From Elmis aenea (taxonomy: Eukaryota; Arthropoda; Insecta; Coleoptera; Elmidae), in the NCBI GenBank assembly GCA_947652605.1, contig OX393580.1:18434159-18498158 (forward strand): 64,000 nt of DNA, given 5' to 3'. How positions within the stretch are numbered: the first letter of the stretch is position 1; every line of letters starts with the position of its first letter. The notes beneath the pieces are model-generated. The model made no database searches and had not been told where the DNA came from. It was given only the letters and a program-made list of their open reading frames with translations. The position numbers and the translations under genes are program-made. Shown in pieces: positions 47,620-57,273 of this stretch.

Positions 47620-48560
47620 CGAGATTACTATATGAATAATTGTGTCAAATGATATTATGCTCGGAGCTAATAAAAAAACGCTGCTTAAAGATTGGGATGA
47701 CATAATGTTTTTGTTGTCGTCCGTCTGAATGATTATTACCCCTATCTAAATTGCTCTTGGGGCGTCGGCAAGTTTATTATGCTTGAAGCTAATAAACACG
47801 TGCCTTAAAGATTGGGGTGATATAATGTGTTTAACCCTATCTAATATACGCTAAACCATGAGGTATGGGTATGTCGCAGAATTATAAAAATATTCATAGC
47901 ACAAAGTTTTATTTTAACATATTATGCAAAATTTTACATTAGATAAACTTGTTATTATACTAAACATAGAACTATAAAATATGAATTCCATAGAGGGTAA
48001 AAAAATGATCAACACTTATTGCTAGCAGATTACACTCGTATAAAAATAGTATTAAATAAATTATGCACGATGAAATTGGGCATTCATATATTCGATATTT
48101 GGCCATGGTCCATTGATTCCTGGCGTGTTAGCATTTTTAAATATCTCGCTACATACCGCCTCATACCAATCGTCGATGTTCTTTTGATCCCTCCAGCCAA
48201 ATATGTCCAGATTTATTTGCATAAAGGTGCCAGAGTCGTCATCATCGCTAATGCGCATTGACACATATACTTTCGGTTCAGTTTCTTCCACGTTAATCGG
48301 TTCAAGGTGTCTGACCAACTGGCGGAACTTGAGCAGGAAATCGCCATCATCATAAGTAACCTCTTCAGCTGTTAAAGACACTTCTTTCATCACACTGCAC
48401 TGTTCTTCTTGGGCCATTGTGCAGCTTATTAATAATTTTGAATTCGTTACTCTCGTTTATGTATAATGTTTTTGTTGTCGCGAGTTTAGTCAACATGTGA
48501 TTGACCCCATCTAATATTACGCTTCGAGCTAATAAAAACATACAGATCATAAGACTAATA
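47620..48560. repeat. Repeated upstream blocks around the accessory genes
   Basis: The motif GCT(C/T)GRAGCTAATAAA occurs at 47659, 47781 and, as GCTTCGAGCTAATAAA, at 48531. Each is linked to TAATGTTTTTGTTGTCG (47703, 48465) or TTAAAGATTGGGRTGA (47684, 47805) and to CCC(T/C)ATCTAA (about 47740, 47835 and 48507). The copies lie between or just upstream of minus- and plus-strand genes and near likely start regions. They are probably shared promoter elements of the virus-like element, but no experimental support can be read from sequence. Confidence 0.55.
48061..48417 (-). CDS. Unknown acidic Maverick protein (118 aa)
   Basis: An ATG-started (48417) intact minus-strand frame. The protein is acidic, with TYDDGDFLLKFRQLVRHLEP and then KVYVSMRISDDDDSG and INLDIFGWRDQKNIDDWYEA. 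Alternating strand and helix character suggests a small globular fold, but no family was recognised. It is transcribed away from the polymerase gene and shares the ~370-bp region to its right with the polymerase promoter. One of the repeated upstream blocks lies just before its start. Confidence 0.55.
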   Translation of the reverse strand: MAQEEQCSVMKEVSLTAEEVTYDDGDFLLKFRQLVRHLEPINVEETEPKVYVSMRISDDDDSGTFMQINLDIFGWRDQKNIDDWYEAVCSEIFKNANTPGINGPWPNIEYMNAQFHRA

Positions 48561-48782
48561 TTTTATCGGCATAGGGAGAATAATATTCAAAACATGCGGG
48601 TCATAGGGCGATATTTTATCGTTAAGTTACAGACAGTTTAAGCAGTAGAAAATTAAAAACTATGTACGTATATATTAAAACTTATTAAAAATACCTATTA
48701 AATTTTAAAATAGCGATTGTTCTTAAACAAAGAAGCTACTTGTTTGCTGTCGCAGTCCAGCACAACACATCAAGTGTTCAAA

Positions 48783-51700
48783 ATGAGTTATATATGCGAA
48801 AAGTGTGGAAATAGTTTTGCTCGAAAATACGACTTACGCAGACATTTGCAAAATAGCCACTTAAAGTGCGATCTCAATTCTTGTAATGTTTGTGGAAGAA
48901 CAATGCGAAAAGATAACATTAAGAGCCATTTGAATACGCACGAGTCGCAAGACGGATGTCTTTGCGAAACGTGTGGAAGCTTTTTTTTGTCGCGAAGCGA
49001 ATTTGACGAGCATAAAATGCATCACGTTAATTCTGGTAAGTAATTTTATAATTAAAATCATTTCTATTAAATATTTTCTTTTATATTGGTTTATTTTTCA
49101 GAGATGCAAACAGCAGGGCTTTGTGAGACATGCGGTGCCTTTTTTCCTTCGGGAGAAGAATTCCAGCTACATAAAGGCACGCACATAAAATCCGGTAAGT
49201 AATTTATTAATTTGTTATTGTCTGTTAGTACACAGTAGTAGTAACCGCAAGCATTTATTTTATTCATATTTTTATCGAGTCAACTGATTTTCGCAAGCAT
49301 TCATCTCGCCTGCTGCATGCAAATATTTACTTTTTTTAAATATAACATTAAAACAACTGAATTAGACAAATTGTTTATTGATGCTGTTTTTTGTTCAAGC
49401 GTCATTAAAGAGGAAAACGCCCCCGTTGTCATCCTCCGACGAACCATCGTGTAGCGGCGAAGCAGGAATCGACACAAAAATTATTACCGACATCTGTAAA
49501 GTAGGACTCGGCGTAAAAATTACCGATGTCGGTAAAGTAGGAGTCGACGCTGTAACAATGTGTGACTGCTGTTCTGTAGAGGTTCCGACTAATAGATGGC
49601 GGCACCATGTCAGAACTCTGAAGCATAAAAATAATGTGGCCACACCCTATTCGCAAGATTTTACGCTGGTTAAAAGTTGCTTCAAAGAGCGCATTCAAAC
49701 ATTAATTTATGAAAATAAAGACGAAACATGTTTAGAGCCTCGCCGGTTTTTAGAATTACTCGAACAAATTTTACTAACAGAACTTCAAAAACAATTATTA
49801 AAACACACAGCCTTTAAGTTTAATTTAGAGTTATTTGCTGAATATGTAAAACAGGCTGTGAACAATGAAGACGAATTTTCTATAAAATCGTTTAACACAA
49901 AGATGCAGGTAATTTTAAACGCGTCCGAAATACAAACAGCTTTTAAATTAATGTCACAGGAAATTTTAGCCAAAATGGATGAATTTCAAGAGAAACTCAG
50001 TGGATGGACGTTGATAATAATTCACCATTTGGAAGTAAATATTAATGAGTATAAACCGTTGCGAGGTTCTAATTATATTCCGCTAAATGCTTATTTAAAG
50101 CAGAAGCATGCGTGCGTGAACGTAAAAAATAATGACATATTCTGTTTTAAGTGGGCTGTAATATCCGCTGTGTGTATTGTTGAAACGAACCCACACCGAA
50201 TGTCGGCTTATCAAATATCGGATATAAGCGATGATAATATTAAATTGTCCAATAATGTATGTCTTAATTTCAAAGATTTAGATTTTCCGTTGCGCGTTGA
50301 AGACGTTTCGACGTTCGAATTCTTGAATGCCAATATTAGCATAAATGTGTTTGGAATTGATAGCGCTAATTCTATTGTCGGACCATTTTATGCTACAAAA
50401 AATGAGAAACCCATTCATATTAATCTTTTATTTTTGCAAGACGACGAAAAGAGTCATTATGTTTGGATTAAAAATATTTCGAGGCTAGTGAGAAGTCAAT
50501 TAACAAAAAATTCAAAAAAAATACATTTGTGTAATTATTGTTTGATTCATTTTTCGTCTGTAGAACGTCTCGGCGAACATAGAAACGAATGCGGTAAAAT
50601 TGTAACGACTATGCCCGAAGAAGACAGCTGTTTTCTCGAATATAAATATATTAAACGCGAGCTCGAGACACCCTTTGTGATTTACGCAGATTTTGAATGT
50701 ATTTTACAAGACTTCGATACGTGCATTCCTCGGCCTACAGAATCTTCGACCGTCAATATGCAACAGCACATTCCGTGCGCATTCGCGTACTACATAAAAA
50801 GCAGATTTGATGCTAGCTTAAACAAATTACGAATTTACAAAGGCGAAGATTCGGCCGAACAATTTGTCATATCTTTGGTGCATGATATAAAATATCTGTA
50901 TAAAAACCACCTGATGAATCCCAAGCCTCTGAGTCCTTTGACCAATGAGGAGCAAAAAATGCATAATGAATCTACCGAATGTCATATATGCAAGCAGCCA
51001 TTGGGAAATGATAGAGTAATTGATCATAATCATTTTAACGGTAAATACAGGGGCGTGGCGCACAGCGGGTGTAATATCCAGTATCAGATTTCGAAATTTT
51101 TTCCTGTTTTTTTCCACAATTTTTCGGGCTATGACTGTCATTTATTTGTTAAGGCATTAAGCATAGTTGCGGGAGACATTAAGTTGATTCCTTTAAATAA
51201 GGAGCTGTACGTGTCCCTATCTAAACGAATTTTCGTTAACGAACGAGAATCTGTAGAAATACGCTTTTTGGATTCGGCTAGATTTATGCAGTGTAGTTTG
51301 GAGAAATTAGCGCAATATTTATCGCCTTCAAGTTTTGAAAGTCTAAGAGCCGTCTTTCCTGACAAACATAAATTCGATTTGCTCACTAGAAAAGGCGTAT
51401 TGTGTTACGAATATTTAGATTCGTGGAGTAGATTAGATGAGACTGTTCTACCTCCGCAAATAAATTTTAATAATAAATTAACAAACTCGTATTGTTCTGA
51501 TGTCGACTATCTCCATGCAAACAAAGTGTGGCAGAATTTTAGCTGTGCAAATTTATGGGATTACTTAAAAATTTATTTAATTACCGATGTCTTATTGTTG
51601 TGCGATGTTTTCGAGAATTTTAGAAGAGTTTGCTATAAAATATACGGTCTCGAAGCCTGTCATTTTTATACATCTCCCGGCTTAAGCTGGGACGCCATGT

Positions 51701-53103
51701 TGAAATACACGGGTATAAAATTAAAGCTGTTTACAGACATAGGCATGTATAATTTCATAAAACGAGGTATTCGAGGCGGCATCACTCAATGTTCGCATAG
51801 ACATTCGCTAGCAAATAATAAATATATGGAGAATTATGATGAAACTAAACCGTCGTCTTATTTAATGTATTTAGATGCTAATAATCTTTACGGGTGGGCC
51901 ATGTCTCAGGCGCTTCCATATGGCGACTTTGTGTGGATAGATAATGTCGAAGAAATTGATATTATGAATATTGCTAAAGATGCCGATGTCGGATACATTT
52001 TCGAAGTCGATTTGACGTATCCCGAATCTCTGCACGACATCCACAACGAGTTGCCATTTTGCGCCGAGAATAAATGCAGTCCGAATTCGAAATTTCCAAA
52101 ACTGATATTAGATTTCGAAAACAAAACTAAATATGTAATTCATTATCGAACGCTGCAACAGTGTCTGCGACACGGGTTGAAACTCGTCAAAATACATAGA
52201 GCTTTACAGTTTAAACAGGCGTGCTGGCTAAAAAAATATATGGATCTGAATACGCATCATCGTGCGCAAGCGACAAATGAGTTTGAAAAGAACTATTTTA
52301 AGACTATGAATAATTGTACGTACGGGAAAACGATGGAAAATGTCGATAAACGCAGGGATGTAAGAATTGCCACAGAGTGGGAAAGTTACGGCCGGCGACT
52401 AGGCGCTCGAGCACTCATAAGTAAACCGAATTTTCATAGCGCGATCCAATTCACGCCGGACATGATAGCTATTCAGTTAAGTCGCGACAAAACATTGTAC
52501 GACAAGCCGATATATCTCGGTTTCGTCGTTTTAGAATTGTCGAAATGGCTCATGTACGAGTTTCATTACGATTACATGAAGCCAAAATTTGGCGATAATA
52601 TAATTCTAAATTACATGGACACCGACTCGTTTATTTATACAATTAAAACGGAAGATTTTTACGCCGATATAAAAGACGATATAAATGATCGCTTCGATAC
52701 ATCGGATTTTTCGATCGATAATCCGTATAATATCCCGCTTGTAAATAAAAAAAAGGTCGGTCTCATGAAAGATGAGAATAATGGACGCATCATGAAGGAA
52801 TTCGTCGGTTTAAGATCGAAAATGTACTCCATAGATGTGGTCGGCGTTAAAGAAATTAAAAAAGCTAAAGGCATAAAGAAAACAGCAGTAGACGGATTGT
52901 GTCTGAACGATTATAGAGATTGTTTGTATAAAAAAAAAAATTTCTATAGTAATATGCTAGTGTTTAGATCTAAAATTCATAACATTTACACACAGCGGAT
53001 AAATAAAATATCGTTGAGCTATTTAGACGATAAGAGATATATAAAAGATGATGGGGTTTCGACGTATGCATGGGGTCATTACAAGATAATAAATACCGAA
53101 TAA
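48783..53103 (+). CDS. Protein-primed family B DNA polymerase with N-terminal zinc fingers, three exons
   Basis: Exons 48783-49035, 49102-49194 and 49400-53103 join in phase through GTAAGT donors and CAG/AAG acceptors. Exons 1 and 2 encode C2H2-type fingers (CEKCGNSFARKYDLRRH, CETCGSFFLSRSEFDEH, CETCGAFFPSGEEFQLHKGTH). Exon 3 starts with another Cys-His cluster (CDCCSVEVPTNRW) and contains the polymerase. Counting codons from 49378: exonuclease I D438-x-E440, an inserted HNH/endonuclease VII-like module C535 to C565 with DHNH 549-552, exonuclease II N581 and D586, exonuclease III D737, motif A DANNLYG from D833, motif B K975 to YG983, and motif C MDTDS from D1081. All catalytic residues are present. 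This is the replicase of Polinton/adintovirus elements, acting in the nucleus with a terminal protein primer. AATAAA follows at 53159. Confidence 0.95.
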
Positions 53104-53158
53104 AACATATTGAATTGTAATAACACATTGTAGTATTAGTAGGATATGATAAATTGCA

Positions 53159-53164
53159 AATAAA
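53159..53164 (+). terminator. Polymerase gene poly(A) signal
   Basis: AATAAA, 56 bp after the polymerase stop, within TGCAAATAAAACA. Closely matching sequence recurs at 53763-53768 after the 129-aa gene. Confidence 0.65.
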
Positions 53165-53329
53165 ACAATATATGTATTGATTAAATTGTCTTTTATTTAA
53201 AATACTTAAGCATGACGTCGTCATAATATAATCGCAAACACTACGCCATTTCGATCTATTTTGTCCGAGCGCTCGACTAAATATAGACGTGTTGTTGGCA
53301 AGTAGCGCTCTTAGAAAATCATCATTATA

Positions 53330-53719
53330 ATGACTTCGGCGTCGTCGTCGAACAATATCGAAAATGAATGCGATTACGCTGATCATGCGATAGTCAATAT
53401 CGGCAATATATGCCGATCTGATGATAATTACGACTCGAATTACCTATTCCTGGAGCAAGTGTTTAACGAATTGGTTAAAGCGACGAGGATGGCCGAGCAT
53501 ACCCAAGTGCACATTTTGGTAATTTTCGCCATCAGCGAGATTAACGATCACGATCCGTCTATAGTGTACAAGATGAAGTACTTCGAGAGCGTAATAGAGG
53601 ATCCGTTATGCGTATGGTTTTCGCATATCACCGATTGGATTGTCAAGCAGTGGCAGCACTTGGAGCATACTACGGGGAAGGTTCATTTGGACCGCTTGAT
53701 AATGTATCCATACGATTGA
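53330..53719 (+). CDS. Unknown Maverick protein downstream of the polymerase (129 aa)
   Basis: An ATG at 53330 and 129 intact codons. The N-terminus is polar (TSASSSNNIENECDYADHA). The rest is predicted mostly helical, with FLEQVFNELVKATRMAEHTQ and WFSHITDWIVKQWQHLEHT. No domain recognised. The poly(A) region (AATAAA 53763) closely resembles that of the polymerase gene (shared TGCAAATAAAACA and ATTAAATTGT), suggesting the two transcripts end in duplicated terminator sequence. It is the last plus-strand gene before the non-coding region. Confidence 0.6.
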   Translation: MTSASSSNNIENECDYADHAIVNIGNICRSDDNYDSNYLFLEQVFNELVKATRMAEHTQVHILVIFAISEINDHDPSIVYKMKYFESVIEDPLCVWFSHITDWIVKQWQHLEHTTGKVHLDRLIMYPYD

Positions 53720-53875
53720 AATATTTTAGAATTGTGACATTGTATAGGGGATTATTACTGCAAATAAAACACTATATTATACGCATTAAATTGTTTTTTA
53801 TTTATTTATTTTTTTTTACATTAATACATTACTTTTACAACAAGTTGTATAAGATTGTTTGAAAATTATTGTGTG

Positions 53876-54355
53876 CGTAGAAAGAACGCTCAAAGTAAAT
53901 AATTGAAACGTAGAAAGAACGCTCAAAGTAAAAAGAACGCTGCGCGTAGAAAGAACGCGGCGCGTAGAAAATGATGATGGTCTTAAGAGTGACGAAACAT
54001 TCGAAACTCCAAATCTTATTCGTCTACTCGATAACAGTTAATAAACTACGAAAACCGCACGTTTCTATCTCTACCCGTTCTCGATATACGAAATTGTAGC
54101 CCTGAAGATGGGTCAACCTAATTAGAAACGTTATAAAATGCAACTTGGCTTAAAAAGAGGATCGCAATGGCGAAAACCGCACATTCCTATCTGCAACGGT
54201 TTTCCAGTTATAAATGAAGTTAATTTTAATCCTGAAGATGGTCCAAAAAGTTCGAAACTTCGTATTAAAAAATTCCTCTCGACAACACCTACATAGTAGT
54301 CAAAACCGCATGTCTGTAGATCCAACCGTTTTAGAATTACGGTAAAGCCGAATCG
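53876..54355 (+). repeat. Tandem repeats with decayed hammerhead-like cores
   Basis: 53876-53970 holds four copies of CGTAGAAAGAACGC-type sequence. Then ~130-bp units follow, each with AAAACCGCA(C/T)(A/G)T and a CTGAAGATGG-to-GAAAC segment: GATGATGGTC to CGAAAC at 53970, CTGAAGATGGG to GAAAC at 54105, CTGAAGATGGTCC to CGAAAC at 54234. The same pairing of CTGAAGA and GAAAC forms a better hammerhead-like motif at 307-338. Here stem II is weak in two of the copies, so these are probably relics. Confidence 0.5.
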
Positions 54356-54382
54356 TTGCCGATATTTGGCCGAAACAGGCTG

Positions 54383-54675
54383 TAAGCGATGGATACTAGC
54401 ATGGTTTCGGCCTTCGGCCGAATCCATGCAGCCGGGGTTGTATGCGCTGGATACTGGCATGGTTTCGGCCTTCGGCCGAATCCATGCTGCCGGGAAAGTA
54501 TGCGCTGGATACTGGCATGGTTTCGGCCTTCGGCCGAATCCATGCTACCGGTAAAGTATGCGCTGGATACTGGCATGGATTCGGCCTTCGGCCGAATCCA
54601 TGCTACCGGTAAAAAATGCGCTGGATACTGGCATGGATTCGGCCTTCGGCCGAATCCATGCTACCGGGGATGTAT
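54383..54675. repeat. Five-copy 58-bp hairpin array
   Basis: The phrase GGATACTGGCATGG recurs with ATACT at 54393, 54451, 54509, 54567 and 54625, exactly 58 bp apart. Every unit contains an inverted repeat CATGGATTCGGCC-TTC-GGCCGAATCCATG (13-bp stem, 3-nt loop; earlier units have one mismatch). Units are nearly identical, so the array is young or homogenised. It lies between the 3' ends of two converging gene blocks. Termination, DNA packaging/replication signalling or recombination are possible roles. Confidence 0.85.
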
Positions 54676-55630
54676 GCGCTCTTTCCAGAGCCGATCCGTT
54701 CGGCCAGGAACGTGTCGAAAAAAATGGGCCCCCTTTTTTTTCGATAGTCGATTTCGACACGAAGATGGTGTCGGATCTGGTCGGCGCCATTAAGGTATTT
54801 CTTAGTTGGGCCTACCACTTCCCGAATCCGAAGGTTTTGAACCCGGGCGGTCTTCCGTTTCGGCTGTGCAATTTCCATTGGCCGATTTTCGACGTCGATT
54901 TTGACCGCTAAAACGTCGAAATACGGTCCTGGTGACATGTACACACCGGCCATAAATTTTTACGGTCTATCGCGTGGGAATTTCAAAATTTCATTTTTAG
55001 CGCCGCATTTATGTTTTTGGAGGGGTCGAAATTTTCGGGTTCGACGTCGATTTTCGGGGTCGAAACGTCGCCCGGCGTCGGCGCTCCCGACGTCGTTCGT
55101 TAGGTATCGACCGACACTATCGAACAAAACAAACCGCATCGCGATATCTGCACGGGTCGACGATCGGCACTGTTTTGAAAAAACGCCAAATTTCGACGAA
55201 AATCGGCATTCCGGACCTGAAGACGGCGGCCGACCGAAACCCGGTTGTGCAGTCGGGAGGGTCCCATGGTTGGTCAAGTTTACCCGTCACAAAAGTTTCC
55301 GAAAGTAACACGTGGTCTTCGTCAGGTGGGAAAAACCCTCAAAAAATGTGGTTTTGGGACCCCCCCTCCGAATCCGTCCCTGTACGTTTTGGAGGGGTGG
55401 CTCAATGGAACTTTTTTGTCGCAGTCGGCTAAACTGTCACGTGCCATGGTCCGTTTTTTTAAGATGTCTCCGGTTTGCGAGATCTAGGTATAGGACGCTT
55501 ACAAATTTTTTCACATTACCCCCTCCTGCTCCGTCCCTGGCACAGTTAGGGGGTTCATCTTATGGAATCTCGAATAAATATCAAGTACCTATCGAACGCC
55601 GCTTGCCGTTTTCCGGGAACTGTCGTTATT
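54676..55630. other. GC- and CpG-rich non-coding region
   Basis: About 950 bp much richer in GC and CpG than its surroundings, with many TCGA, ACGTCG and TTTCGGG words and small hairpins (for example GGTGACATGTACACACCGG near 54932). Open frames on both strands are by-products of low stop-codon density and have no domain. It may be a regulatory or replication region, or an unrelated insertion in the element. Confidence 0.5.
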
Positions 55631-55730
55631 AAAATTATCCATATAATATGATTCTTATTGTTAATAGGGGCAACGGGCGAAAAATTATCCATATAATATG
55701 ATTCTTATTGTTAATAGGGGCAACGGGCGA
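55631..55730. repeat. Perfect 50-bp tandem duplication
   Basis: 55631-55680 and 55681-55730 are identical (unit starts AAAATTATCCATATAATATG and ends GGGGCAACGGGCGA). It lies just beyond the 3' end of the capsid gene and closes the GC-rich region. Confidence 0.95.
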
Positions 55731-55752
55731 ATAAATTGATATTAGATTATTT

Positions 55753-56985
55753 TCACACTAGTTTTCTTGTGTCTCCTGTTAATGGCGAATACTCGATTAA
55801 TCGATCGTGAAGCAGCAGACAAAATGCCGAAGTGTTGTCCGCGATGGAGCCAGCGGCGTTTTCAAATTCGATCGTCACGTCGACGGGACCGCTTTTGGTG
55901 TCTTCGTTCTGGTGCGAGCAATCAATCACGACAATGGGTGCGACATCTTTGAAATTTGCTGCGGTCAACAGAGGCCACAATTTGTGTGCTGATCCATAGT
56001 AGGAACGTTTAAATCTGGCATACATTTCGTATATCAGGGCGAAACGGTTCTCCGGATAAGAGATATTTTGTTTGTCCTGAGGATATGTTTCCGAATTTAA
56101 GTGCACTTGCACGCTGGTAAGCTGGCAGTGATTAAATTTACTAGGATTCTTTTTCGAGTTGTTCAGCTTATTTGTCTGTAAGGCGAAAATAACAAATCTA
56201 GGCTTTTCCAATTGATTGCTAGTTTTTACACGCCAAACGTTGTGAGTGCTTTTGGGAATGTTGGGATATTCGTACAGATCCCAACTTCGAAAACTTATTT
56301 GTACGGGTCTCGCACTCTGAATTGTCTGATACAGATTGAGACGTGCAGCGTCGTTTAGCACAAATTGAGGCATCTTCCATACGATTTTCGTAATGTCAAG
56401 TTTATAATCCGCAATTGCCGTAAAAACGCTGTTATTATTCGTTCTTGCTCTTGTTAAAATTAATTCGTGTCTGCAGTTGGGAATTATCTTGTTATAGTCT
56501 TCGGCAAAACCCAAGAACAATTTCAGAGGCACGCAGAAATTAAAAATTCCTTTATCCAGGTTTATGAGCCCGTTGTTTTCGATTTTCCATCCGGCGTTAA
56601 ATTGCGTCAAGCTCTCGTCTTGGTCGAATGAAATGTAATTTTTTAATGAGGTGGTGATGCCCAGGTTCCGAGTACGATCAATTTCAACAGCATTTAGCTC
56701 ATAACGTATGTCTTCAAACATAAAAGCCACGCAATTATTATTGAAATGCAGCTGTTCAGGTTCGGTCGGCTCTGGAAAGGTGCCATCTTTTTTTAATAGA
56801 GTGCCGTCGATATATAGAAAACTCTCGCTCGGAAGCAGAATTAAATCTTGACTTTGAACGGCAATTCGAATCGTATCGCTGGTATTGAAGGACTCTGTAT
56901 ACGGTAAATAATGACCGAACGTCTTCTTTTTTATCGACTCATCAAATCGGGGTATTGCCGATATGTCTAACAAGTTATTACTCAT
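55753..56985 (-). CDS. Major capsid protein, hexon-like (410 aa)
   Basis: A 410-codon intact minus-strand frame. Conserved parts are FDESIKKKTFGHYLPYTESF near the start, LPSESFLYIDGTL, FMFEDIRYELNAVEIDR, FNFCVPLKLFLGFAEDY, FRSWDLYEYP, QLEKPRFVIFALQTNK and a final LLHDRLIEYSPLTGDTRK. The length and strand-rich character fit a double-jelly-roll capsid protein, and I recognise the block pattern from a capsid-like family widespread in arthropod Polintons. It would form trimeric capsomers of an icosahedral shell. Its ATG overlaps the stop of the preceding small gene (ATGA), so both may be read from one mRNA. The assignment to MCP rests on family recall and context with protease, penton and ATPase. 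Confidence 0.7.
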   Translation of the reverse strand: MSNNLLDISAIPRFDESIKKKTFGHYLPYTESFNTSDTIRIAVQSQDLILLPSESFLYIDGTLLKKDGTFPEPTEPEQLHFNNNCVAFMFEDIRYELNAVEIDRTRNLGITTSLKNYISFDQDESLTQFNAGWKIENNGLINLDKGIFNFCVPLKLFLGFAEDYNKIIPNCRHELILTRARTNNNSVFTAIADYKLDITKIVWKMPQFVLNDAARLNLYQTIQSARPVQISFRSWDLYEYPNIPKSTHNVWRVKTSNQLEKPRFVIFALQTNKLNNSKKNPSKFNHCQLTSVQVHLNSETYPQDKQNISYPENRFALIYEMYARFKRSYYGSAHKLWPLLTAANFKDVAPIVVIDCSHQNEDTKSGPVDVTIEFENAAGSIADNTSAFCLLLHDRLIEYSPLTGDTRKLV

Positions 56986-57182
56986 TGTATTGTTAGAGTT
57001 AATCCCAAAGACTTTAAGAATTGTTTATTTTGTTCGGTTAAGACAATAATAGACCGTTTCGTTGCAGAAGTTGCTGTCGGTGTTGTTGTTGTTGATCCTT
57101 TCAAATCAGCCGCACAACTAACGTTTGCAATGGATGCTCGAACACTTTTATTTATGCTGTTGCCGTCATTAAAAATTAGCAT
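56982..57182 (-). CDS. Small conserved capsid-block protein (66 aa)
   Basis: A 66-codon frame between the penton-like and capsid genes. The N-terminal part is Ser/Thr-rich; the end reads RSIIVLTEQNKQFLKSLGLTL, a short motif often seen as a small separate protein or tail in Polinton capsid blocks. Its TGA stop shares two bases with the capsid ATG. Function unknown; a small virion or scaffold peptide is likely. Confidence 0.6.
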   Translation of the reverse strand: MLIFNDGNSINKSVRASIANVSCAADLKGSTTTTPTATSATKRSIIVLTEQNKQFLKSLGLTLTIQ

Positions 57183-57273
57183 TTTAAAAAAAAAATAAAA
57201 TATCTCAAACTAAGATCTTATTTCTTCGATGTCCGCGCACCTCATAAGACGATATTCCCAGAGCATCCGTGTT

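Noticed and set aside
54383..54675. CRISPR-like regular array
   Set aside because: The whole 58-bp unit is repeated without variable spacers and the setting is a eukaryotic virus-like element.
54366..55632. Many overlapping open frames of 60-135 codons on both strands
   Set aside because: They are translations of the 58-bp hairpin repeat and GC-rich DNA with few stops; repeated peptides mirror the repeat and no domain is seen.
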